DNA from: Bifidobacteriaceae bacterium
GTDB taxonomy: Bacteria > Actinomycetota > Actinomycetes > Actinomycetales > WQXJ01
DNA: 5,132 nt
Direction: 5' to 3'
Assembly (NCBI GenBank): GCA_031258055.1
Contig: JAIRNM010000363.1
Span: forward strand, 1-5,132
The notes beneath the pieces are model-generated. The model did not search any database. It was not told the DNA's origin and saw only the letters and a program-made list of their open reading frames with translations. The position numbers and the translations under genes are program-made. Of the stretch, positions 1 through 5,132 are shown in pieces (within the stretch, counting starts at the first letter, position 1; every line of letters starts with the position of its first letter).

Positions 1-3
1 GAT

Positions 4-59
4 ATAACAATCCCTAAGTTAAGCTAAGAACTTGTAACAATGCCTAAGGACTTGTATCA
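4..59 (+). repeat. IS left end: repeated transposase-binding-type motifs
   Basis: Two overlapping direct-repeat relations are visible. TAACAATCCCTAAG (5-18) recurs with one mismatch as TAACAATGCCTAAG (35-48). CTAAGAACTTGTAACA (24-39) recurs with two mismatches at 44-59. The same motif occurs inverted at the right end of the IS. Multiple subterminal copies are what one expects of transposase binding sites at an IS end. This reading is inference; the repeats themselves are direct observation. Confidence 0.6.
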
Positions 60-66
60 TAATTAC

Positions 67-96
67 TTGATCAAGGGGCTGGTTTGGCCGTAGTGT
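67..96 (+). promoter_or_regulatory. Putative leaderless promoter of the transposase gene
   Basis: TTGATC at 67-72 (-35-like) is followed by an 18-nt spacer and TAGTGT at 91-96 (-10-like, TAnnnT). The -10 ends 6 nt before ATG 103, so transcription would begin at or next to the start codon. There is no usable ribosome-binding site in this leader, which fits a leaderless message, a common arrangement in actinobacteria. Prediction by eye only. Confidence 0.35.
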
Positions 97-102
97 TGTG
101 GT

Positions 103-1305
103 ATGGACACGGCGCTGGCTGATGGGATCGCCGAGGTTTACGAGGCGGTGGCTCCCCATTTGGACGAGAGGCAGCGCCGTGTGGTGCTGGGCGCCGCGGC
201 CGAGAAGCTGGGGTATGGCGGCGTGTCCGCGTTGTCGCAGGCCACCGGCGTGGCCCGTAACACGATCGCGCAAGGGGCGAGGGACGCGGCTGGGAAGCCG
301 ACGCCCCGGGTCCGCGCGCCTGGGGCGGGCAGGCCCCGCTTGGCGGACCGGGACGCGGGTTTGGAGGCGGACTTGAGGGGCCTGTTGGATCCGGACACCG
401 CAGGCGACCCGATGCGGTTCTTGCTGTGGACCACGTTGTCGACCCGCGCGCTGGCCCGGGAGCTGGGGAAGCTTGGGCACAGGGTATCCCAGTCCACCGT
501 GGGGCGGATGCTCGGGGCGATGGGTTATTCCCTCCAGGCGAACCAGAAGACCTACGACAAATCCGACCACCCGGACAGGGACGCCCAGTTCCGGCACATC
601 AACGCCCTGGTCGCAGCGCGGGTCGCGGCCGCAGAGCCGGTAATCTCGGTCGACACGAAGAAGAAGGAGCTGGTGGGGAACTACAAGAACGCGGGCCGGG
701 AGTGGTCCCCGGCCAAGGCGCCGTTCGTGGTGGAGGCGCACGACTTCCCGTCCCCGGACATCGCCAGGGCGCTGCCCTACGGCGTCTATGACGTCGCCGC
801 GAACGACGGCTGGGTGTCCGTGGGGACCGACCATGACACGTCCGCTTTCGCGGCCGCCACGATCGGGGCGTGGTGGGCGGAGATGGGCCGACCCCGCTAC
901 CCGGACGCGAAGAGGCTCCTGGTCTGCGCGGACGGCGGCGGGTCGAACTCGGCGCGGGGCTGGGCGTGGAAGTTCGAGCTCGCTGAGATGGCCGCCCGCA
1001 CCGGGTTGGACGTCACCGTCGCGCACCTGCCGCCCGGCACCTCGAAGTGGAACAAGATCGAACACCGGATGTTCTCCTTCATTTCCATGAACTGGCGCGC
1101 AAAGCCGCTGGTCTCCCACGAGGTGATAGTCAACCTGATCGGCTCCACCACCACCCAGGCGGGGTTGACGATCCGCTGCGAACTCGACACCCGCCCCTAC
1201 CGCCTGGGCGCCAAGTACACCGATGCCCAGAAAGCAGCCCTGCCCCTCGTCAGAGACGATTTCCACGGCGACTGGAACTACACGCTGACACCCCCGAAAA
1301 CCTGA
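103..1305 (+). CDS. ISAzo13-family DDE transposase, full length
   Basis: This 400-residue transposase catalyses cutting and joining of the IS ends. The family is recognised from strongly conserved blocks: VDTKKKELVGNYKNAGREW from about residue 183, CADGGGSNSAR around 275-285, PPGTSKWNKIEHRMFSF around 310-326 and DDFHGDWNYT near the C-terminus. The likely catalytic triad is D184, D277 and E320, and all three are present. Two helix-turn-helix-like stretches lie at about 33-60 and 113-141 and would bind the IS ends. The length is normal for the family and I see no frameshift, so the enzyme is probably functional. ATG 103 is the only sensible start: an in-frame TAG lies at 91-93 with no other start codon between. 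No Shine-Dalgarno sequence precedes it, but a promoter-like -10 ends 6 nt upstream, suggesting a leaderless message. Confidence 0.93.
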   Translation: MDTALADGIAEVYEAVAPHLDERQRRVVLGAAAEKLGYGGVSALSQATGVARNTIAQGARDAAGKPTPRVRAPGAGRPRLADRDAGLEADLRGLLDPDTAGDPMRFLLWTTLSTRALARELGKLGHRVSQSTVGRMLGAMGYSLQANQKTYDKSDHPDRDAQFRHINALVAARVAAAEPVISVDTKKKELVGNYKNAGREWSPAKAPFVVEAHDFPSPDIARALPYGVYDVAANDGWVSVGTDHDTSAFAAATIGAWWAEMGRPRYPDAKRLLVCADGGGSNSARGWAWKFELAEMAARTGLDVTVAHLPPGTSKWNKIEHRMFSFISMNWRAKPLVSHEVIVNLIGSTTTQAGLTIRCELDTRPYRLGAKYTDAQKAALPLVRDDFHGDWNYTLTPPKT

Positions 1306-1323
1306 TCCCCCGGCGACACGCCG

Positions 1324-1346
1324 CAACTGGCTAAGCTAATTGTGAC
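1324..1346 (-). repeat. IS right terminal inverted repeat
   Basis: Read on the minus strand from 1346 to 1324, the sequence begins GTCACAATTAGCTTAG and ends in AGTTG. It aligns with the left-end copy at 34-54 (GTAACAATGCCTAAG, ending in CTTG), allowing two one-base gaps and a few mismatches. It lies 18 bp downstream of the transposase stop codon. It also supplies the last two codons and the TAG stop of the truncated ATPase gene on the other strand. Confidence 0.6.
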
Positions 1347-1916
1347 TCAGGCCCTTACGGGCGAACGCCAAAGCCGAGTCGGTGTCATGACCGAGCAGAC
1401 CAGGCCAGCCGCCGGTCAGTAACCGCTCGCAAATCGAGTCGACACCGGGCTCAACCAGTTTTGAAGCGATTGGTTGGCCGGCGATCACATCGGACAGCGA
1501 CACCTCACCAGTGGACCAACCCCGTTCGTGCCACGTCATAGTTCGCATCCGCATCACCGAGAAGCGCCCGACTCCTGAGTGCAGCATAACTTGGTCGGCC
1601 GGGTTGGAAGAGCCGGTAAGAATGAACTGACCAGTAGTGAGCCTAGCGTCGACCGCCCGCCTGACCAGGTTCCAAATCCTGGGGTACTCTTGCCATTCGT
1701 CCAAGAGCCTTGGCGCGGAACCTTCCAGCAGGATGGACGGGTCATAGGCGATGGCTGAGGAGACGGCCTCGTCCGATTCCAGGAGCACCTCGCTGCTGGC
1801 GGCCTGCCGCGCGGTCTCGGTCTTGCCGCACGCTTTAACACCGGTGACCACGACCGCTCCCGCTTGGCCCAGCCGACAGGTGAGTCGGTGTCAGCGTAGC
1901 GCCCGATGTAGTCCAT
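1336..1916 (-). pseudogene. AAA ATPase of the DUF4143 type: frameshifted and truncated by the IS
   Basis: The intact part encodes the P-loop half of an AAA_14/DUF4143-type ATPase. Counted from GTG 1851, the open stretch has Walker A GVKACGKT (residues 4-11), a Walker B-like LLDEWQ (49-54), the sensor-like ILTGSS (77-82), HSGVGR (91-96) and GGWPGLLG (147-154). These are hallmarks of the family, whose members run to about 400-450 residues and end in a DUF4143 domain, absent here. The natural start is probably ATG 1916 (MDYIGRYADTD), but that frame leaves the ATPase frame near 1884. The following LTCRLGQAGAVVVTG is in the -1 frame behind a TGA at 1891-1893, so one base appears lost. At the other end the family sequence stops at about 1347-1356, and the gene ends with residues and a TAG from the IS tip. 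Two independent lesions make it a probable pseudogene. The cellular role of such ATPases is poorly known. Confidence 0.8.
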
Positions 1917-1922
1917 GACCCG

Positions 1923-1952
1923 AGCGTACATTCCCAGCGGGATAAATGTCAG
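1923..1952 (-). promoter_or_regulatory. Putative leaderless promoter of the ATPase pseudogene
   Basis: On the minus strand, CTGACA (1952-1947, five of six matches to TTGACA) is separated by 18 nt from TACGCT (1928-1923, TAnnnT). The -10 ends 6 nt before ATG 1916. This spacing is identical to that in front of the transposase gene. The -35 lies inside the last 23-bp repeat unit, so anything binding the repeats could control this promoter. Prediction by eye only. Confidence 0.35.
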
Positions 1953-2025
1953 CCATCCAGCGGGATAAATATCAACGCTACGGCGGGATAAATGCCGGTC
2001 CTCCAGCGGGATGAATGTCAGGCCT
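1934..2025 (-). repeat. Four-unit tandem array with 23-bp period
   Basis: Units start at 1934, 1957, 1980 and 2003, exactly 23 bp apart. Each has an 18-bp conserved part and a 5-bp variable part. On the minus strand the consensus is TGACATTTATCCCGCTGG followed by five variable bases. The third unit in + order (1980-1997) is the most diverged at its edges but keeps the core GCATTTATCCCGC. I see no fifth copy on either side. The core is not palindromic. The array ends 18 bp from ATG 1916 and covers the putative -35 box, so a protein-binding operator is the simplest reading. Origin iterons or a translated N-terminal extension are alternatives. Confidence 0.85.
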
Positions 2026-2093
2026 CGGCAAGCGGAGTGCGGTCGATTGGCCATGGCGCAGGTGCCCGATGACCAAACGCTGGGCCTCGATGT

Positions 2094-3203
2094 TCAGCGG
2101 CCACGGATAGCATCGAACGGTTTGACAGCCCGCAGCGGAGCCAACACGAGCAACGGAATTAGCGCCGCGAGCGCCGCGGTACGGAGACAATCCCAGGCCG
2201 TCAGCGTTAGGACCAGGTCGCCAAGCGTCGGAGCCAGCCAAACTGCGGCGCTCATCGCGCCCATGGCCAATGGGACGGCCGTCGTCAGTAGGTAGTCCGT
2301 TACCGCCATGGCGGCCAGCCGGCCTCCGGTTAGCCCCGCCAGGGTATAGAGGCCGATCTCTGAGCGACGGGCCAGCCACAAGGCGCATTGGAACACACCC
2401 AAGAACCCGACCGCCATTAGCGGCACCCACCGTGACATCCGACCGTCGAGGCGTTCTTGCGGGCTCGACCCGGCAGGCAGGTCTGCCATCGCCCGGTTAA
2501 CCAGCAACCGCCCTGGTTCGTCGAACCACCCGAGGAGCAAATACTCGACGTTAGCTCGCGCACCGGGCCGCGCCTCGACCCAACACTCCGTCGCGCCTCC
2601 GACCGCCGGTGCTGGTACCACGACCGAATTGTCCAAGTCAGTGAACCGCGCACCCGCGCCGGCGGCGCTGACTTGTAGCAGGTGGTCGGCGCTGGCCGTT
2701 GAATACGCCAGCACGGCATTGTCTGATATACCCAGTCGTTCCGCGACTCGGGTCCCCGCCAACGGTCGGATTATCCCGAGTGTCCCAGATGTTCGGCTTG
2801 TCATGCGAAACGATGGCCACGCCACGGCGCCATAACCAGGAGTGGCTCGGATAACGTCAAAGCTCACGCCGCGCTCAACGCTCGCGACGGCTCGTTCCAT
2901 ATTCAGCACACCGCCGGCTGCGGCGACAGAATCCAAAGTCAGCAAGCTGTCGCAGCGCGCGGCGTCCAGTCTTAGGCCGTCAGATCTTTGGACCAGGAGT
3001 AGATTCGCTCCCGCGAGGTTCAACTGGTTGTTGTCGGCCGCGATGCGGGACACGTCTAGCGCCGTCATAGCCACCACCAAGGCTCCAGCCAGAGCCGCGA
3101 CAAACCCAGCGACTACCGTTCGGATAGGGCTCGCCCGCAGATTTGCGAGCACTTCGGCTATCGCGAAGCGGTACGGGAATCGGTCATTAGCGCTGTCAGT
3201 CAA
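2094..3203 (-). CDS. FtsX/MacB-like ABC transporter permease
   Basis: This is the membrane subunit partnered with the ATPase encoded just upstream. From a TTG start at 3203 it has 369 residues. A short cytoplasmic segment containing AEVLANLRASPIR precedes TM1 (about 29-48). A large extracytoplasmic domain follows (about 49-258), then TM2 (259-279), TM3 (294-321) and TM4 (339-356). This one-plus-three layout, with RRSEIGLYTLAGLTGG after TM2, is typical of the FtsX/MacB class. Two cysteines in the external domain (C84 and C208) could form a disulfide. The TTG lies 3 nt upstream of the ATPase stop codon, which suggests translational coupling. ATG codons at 3269 and 3260 also lead into this frame, but they would add about 20 residues encoded within the ATPase H-loop region, so I prefer TTG. 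No strong ribosome-binding site decides this. Export substrate unknown. Confidence 0.85.
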   Translation of the reverse strand: MTDSANDRFPYRFAIAEVLANLRASPIRTVVAGFVAALAGALVVAMTALDVSRIAADNNQLNLAGANLLLVQRSDGLRLDAARCDSLLTLDSVAAAGGVLNMERAVASVERGVSFDVIRATPGYGAVAWPSFRMTSRTSGTLGIIRPLAGTRVAERLGISDNAVLAYSTASADHLLQVSAAGAGARFTDLDNSVVVPAPAVGGATECWVEARPGARANVEYLLLGWFDEPGRLLVNRAMADLPAGSSPQERLDGRMSRWVPLMAVGFLGVFQCALWLARRSEIGLYTLAGLTGGRLAAMAVTDYLLTTAVPLAMGAMSAAVWLAPTLGDLVLTLTAWDCLRTAALAALIPLLVLAPLRAVKPFDAIRGR

Positions 3204-3822
3204 GGTCTGCGAACCGTCCGTCTTGGATGTCGTATACCCGGTGGGCTTGGGCCGCGACATACGGATCATGGGTTGCTACCAGCACTAAAGCTCCTTGGGC
3301 GGACGCATGGCGCAACCCCTGGCAGACCAATTCGCGTGATTTTGGATCAAGCGACGCGGTCGGCTCATCGGCCAGGATCAGACTGGGCCTAGCCGCGAGT
3401 GCCCGCGCCACGGCCACCCGTTGCCGTTCTCCGCCCGACAACTTGAAGACCCGTTGGTGGCGGAGCTGCTCAATCCCCAAGGCAGTCATCGCCGCTCGCG
3501 CCAATTCGCCGGCTGGCGTGTCCGGTACTCCCCGTGCCCGCGGGCCTAACACCACGTTGTCGAACGCTGAACGCCGGTTCAGTAAGGGCGAGGACTGCAC
3601 AACCCACTGCCAGCCGCCCGGCAGGCCAACTCTTCCGTCCGCCAAGACTTGGCCCGATGCCGTCCGCACCACACCCGCGATCACACCTAGAAAGGTGGTC
3701 TTCCCAGAACCGGATGGCCCCATAATTGCCGCGACCCCGGGCGCTTCGAATGCGGCGCTGATGCCGTCGAGCACTATCCGACGGCCGAACGCCACTGAGC
3801 AGTTGCGTACTTCTAGTCGCAT
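3196..3822 (-). CDS. ABC transporter ATP-binding protein, MacB/LolD type
   Basis: This 208-residue cytoplasmic ATPase hydrolyses ATP to drive the adjacent permease. All nucleotide-binding motifs are present in order: Walker A GPSGSGKT (35-42), Q-loop Q76, signature LSGGERQRVAVARALA (128-143), Walker B SLILADE with catalytic E153, D-loop SLD (157-159) and H-loop H185 in ATHD. Its size and the single short domain match the LolD/MacB/FtsE class rather than importer ATPases. The start ATG 3822 is preceded by AGGA with a 6-nt spacer and overlaps the end of the adaptor gene by 10 nt. Its stop overlaps the putative TTG start of the permease. Nothing suggests loss of function. Confidence 0.95.
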   Translation of the reverse strand: MRLEVRNCSVAFGRRIVLDGISAAFEAPGVAAIMGPSGSGKTTFLGVIAGVVRTASGQVLADGRVGLPGGWQWVVQSSPLLNRRSAFDNVVLGPRARGVPDTPAGELARAAMTALGIEQLRHQRVFKLSGGERQRVAVARALAARPSLILADEPTASLDPKSRELVCQGLRHASAQGALVLVATHDPYVAAQAHRVYDIQDGRFADLD

Positions 3823-4940
3823 GTCCGATCCTGGGCGGTTGGTGCGACGCGCACCTCATCGCCGGGATTAAGCTCTCCCGCGACGATGGCCTTGCCCTGG
3901 GTATCACCAATGACCTCGATTGCGACCGGTTGCAACGCGCTGCCGTCCACGCGCAGGACGCAGGTGGTGCCATCCTGTGTGGTGACCACGGCAGCGGACG
4001 CAACCACTAGCTCATCAGTTCCTGAAGGCCGCGACAGGCGGCCATCAATGCTGGTCGAGCCGGAGGTCATCATCTGGCCAAGGGCCGCTAAGCCGTCAGC
4101 GGCGACCTCCGAGCGGTCTTCTGTCACCGGGATTTCGGAGCCCGACACCAGGAGTATCTCGTCTGCTTCTGCTGGCAGTAGTTCGTCTTCGGGAACATTG
4201 ACTGGCTGTCGTGTGGCGCCCAAGTTCTCGTCGCCATCCTGATCCAAGTCAACGTCTACTAGGTCGACGGTTCCTGGAGTTACCAGGACTGCTTGGGTTA
4301 AGGCTGGCGTCGGCTCGGCGATATGGGTCCCGGCCGGTGGCGCGGGGGCGCCCAATTCCAAGTGGACAGCGGCAGGAACATAGTTCTCTTCCGGTAAGAA
4401 CACAATCCAGGCCGGATCGAAGCCTGTGCCGTCAGCCCCCACTGCCCCAATCCGCTTCCCGAGGTCCGTTACCGCTTGGCGGGTCTTGGTCCCGTAGGCA
4501 GAGCCGTCGCTGTCAACGTCATACCCAAATAGGGCGAGGCATTCGTGTAGAGCCACGACGTCCTGACCTGAATCTTTGAGGGTGAGGGGTCTTGCCAGCG
4601 GGTAGCTACTGGCACAGGCAAAGCGGTCAATCCCGTCTATCCGCGTCACAGTTTGCCCCGACTTGATTTCTTGGTCGGCGGTGATCTCGACAGCCTGAAC
4701 CACGCCGGTCCAATCCGGCGCAACCACCGGCGGTGGCGTGTGCCAGGTAAGGATCAGTTGGACGTCGCGGACGGACGCACTGTCGTTTTCGCGCACCACA
4801 TCATTGACCGCGACGGGGGCGTTGAATGACTCATCGTTGGCGCGGTCAGTCAGGTAGAAGTAGGCCGTCACGGGGGCAGCGCACCAGATTGCAGCACCGA
4901 CCCAAGCGGTGATCGATCTGGCGACGGACTGGCGCATCAT
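3813..4940 (-). CDS. Membrane-anchored periplasmic-adaptor-like protein with peptidoglycan-binding domain
   Basis: This 375-residue protein has one N-terminal transmembrane segment (about 10-30) and is otherwise predicted to lie outside the membrane. Residues about 109-165 form a PG_binding_1-like domain: LTLKDSGQDVVALHECLALFGY is followed by GSAYGTKTRQAV, which matches the family's G-x2-V-x2-LQ...G.fG..T..AV pattern. C109 and C134 could pair there. The C-terminal part (about 309-367) resembles the end of HlyD/MacA-type adaptors, with VVASAAVVTTQDGTTCVLRV and PGDEVRVAP. The middle (about 205-280) is acidic and includes DLDQDGDEN (231-239), which resembles a calcium-binding loop. Next to a MacB-like ATPase and permease, it probably serves as the MacA-like partner, reaching toward or anchoring in the cell wall. 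Its ATG at 4940 shares one base with the TGA of the preceding gene (TGATG); a second ATG at 4937 is also possible. Confidence 0.85.
   Translation of the reverse strand: MMRQSVARSITAWVGAAIWCAAPVTAYFYLTDRANDESFNAPVAVNDVVRENDSASVRDVQLILTWHTPPPVVAPDWTGVVQAVEITADQEIKSGQTVTRIDGIDRFACASSYPLARPLTLKDSGQDVVALHECLALFGYDVDSDGSAYGTKTRQAVTDLGKRIGAVGADGTGFDPAWIVFLPEENYVPAAVHLELGAPAPPAGTHIAEPTPALTQAVLVTPGTVDLVDVDLDQDGDENLGATRQPVNVPEDELLPAEADEILLVSGSEIPVTEDRSEVAADGLAALGQMMTSGSTSIDGRLSRPSGTDELVVASAAVVTTQDGTTCVLRVDGSALQPVAIEVIGDTQGKAIVAGELNPGDEVRVAPTAQDRTCD
3829..3832 (-). promoter_or_regulatory. Ribosome-binding site of the ABC ATPase gene
   Basis: AGGA on the minus strand lies 6 nt upstream of ATG 3822, within the end of the adaptor gene. 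It supports this ATG as the start and would allow efficient initiation despite the 10-nt gene overlap. Confidence 0.6.
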
Positions 4941-5132
4941 CAGCTAAACCCCAGGGAGCCGACGCCTTCGGGATACAAGTTGTCCCCTTCTTCGTGAACG
5001 CAATCGATGACTGCCTGGGCGCGCGCGGTCAGGTCGTCTTCCTCGTCGAAGCCGGTTTGTCCGACCAGGTCCTGCAGTTCCGTCTCTTCTCCGGTCAACT
5101 CGAAGCCACGGGCGGCCATGCACTGCGTCACG
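4940..5132 (-). CDS. Small acidic Cys-containing protein, 5'-truncated by the window edge
   Basis: Only the C-terminal 63-64 residues are visible. The GTG at 5131 is more likely an internal valine than a start, because the frame is open to the window edge. The visible part is acidic and has two cysteines, one in QCMAARGFE and one in VIDCVHEEG about 40 residues later. The C-M-x-x-R-G-F pattern is reminiscent of small secreted proteins or lipoproteins of actinobacteria, but I cannot assign a family. The missing N-terminus, where a signal peptide or lipobox would be, decides this. Its stop codon TGA overlaps the adaptor ATG as TGATG, so it belongs to the same operon and is probably translationally coupled to the adaptor. 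Confidence 0.7.
   Translation of the reverse strand, partial: VTQCMAARGFELTGEETELQDLVGQTGFDEEDDLTARAQAVIDCVHEEGDNLYPEGVGSLGFS

Larger units (their letters stand above)
1..1346 (+). mobile_element. ISAzo13-family insertion sequence (left boundary approximate)
   Basis: A single intact transposase gene is flanked by short related terminal sequences. The right end, read inward on the minus strand from 1346, starts GTCACAATTAGCTTAG. The left end has GTAACAATGCCTAAG at 34-48 and a similar ATAACAATCCCTAAG at 4-18, so the ends form an imperfect inverted repeat. The right boundary is supported independently, because similarity of the neighbouring ATPase to its family stops about there and its last codons and stop lie in the IS tip. 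The left boundary may be at the window start or just outside it, so no target-site duplication can be checked. The first 66 bases are AT-rich, while the transposase gene is strongly GC-rich. Confidence 0.8.

Noticed and set aside
426..1090. Two + strand open frames (426-791 and 788-1090) inside the transposase gene.
   Set aside because: They are out-of-frame shadows of the transposase, with low-complexity Arg/Gly/Pro-rich translations and no motifs.
19..1326. A 435-residue open frame on the minus strand covering the whole transposase gene.
   Set aside because: It is antisense to a gene with unmistakable family motifs. Its Arg/Gly/Pro-rich translation has no recognisable domain, and long stop-free antisense frames are expected in GC-rich coding DNA.
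1934..2025. A CRISPR array as an explanation of the evenly spaced repeats.
   Set aside because: The variable parts are only 5 bp, far too short for spacers, and no cas genes are present in the window.
2026..2093. A rho-independent terminator after the permease gene.
   Set aside because: I found only short imperfect inverted repeats such as TGGCCA, and no stable hairpin followed by a T-run on the minus strand. The region seems to hold no gene or clear signal.
1978..2430. A 150-residue minus-strand frame spanning the permease end and the repeat array.
   Set aside because: It overlaps the permease C-terminus in another frame and its translation is not recognisable. Only its last part leaves the permease gene, and there it reads repeat DNA.
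2842..3871. Plus-strand open frames of 148 and 214 residues opposite the permease and ATPase genes.
   Set aside because: They are antisense to genes with complete, well-supported motifs, and their own translations show no domain or plausible start signal.

Overview
The window is moderately to strongly GC-rich. It carries an ISAzo13-type transposase, a DUF4143-type AAA ATPase remnant and a MacB-like exporter whose adaptor has a peptidoglycan-binding domain. Together with -10 boxes sitting 6 nt before start codons (leaderless-type promoters), this points to an actinobacterium (Actinomycetota). I cannot name the genus from the sequence.

Layout from left to right. (1) 1-1346: an insertion sequence with one intact + strand transposase (103-1305). 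Its left end is AT-rich and holds repeated copies of a motif that reappears inverted at the right end (1324-1346). (2) 1336-1916, minus strand: a broken AAA ATPase gene. It has a one-base frameshift near its start and has lost its C-terminal half where the IS begins. The rest of the gene presumably lies left of position 1. (3) 1934-2025: four tandem units of exactly 23 bp, directly upstream of the ATPase gene and overlapping its likely promoter. (4) 2094-5132, minus strand, read right to left: an operon of a small Cys-containing protein (5' end outside the window), a membrane-anchored adaptor with a peptidoglycan-binding domain, an ABC ATPase and a FtsX/MacB-type permease. All three junctions overlap or abut, so the four genes are probably co-transcribed and translationally coupled.

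The operon reads as a MacAB-like export or mechanotransmission complex adapted to a Gram-positive wall. The ATPase drives the permease, whose large extracellular domain contacts the adaptor, and the adaptor may grip peptidoglycan. The substrate is not evident. The left third is a separate, decaying region produced by IS insertion into the ATPase gene. The least explained element is the 23-bp repeat array. No RNA genes, CRISPR array or convincing terminator were seen.
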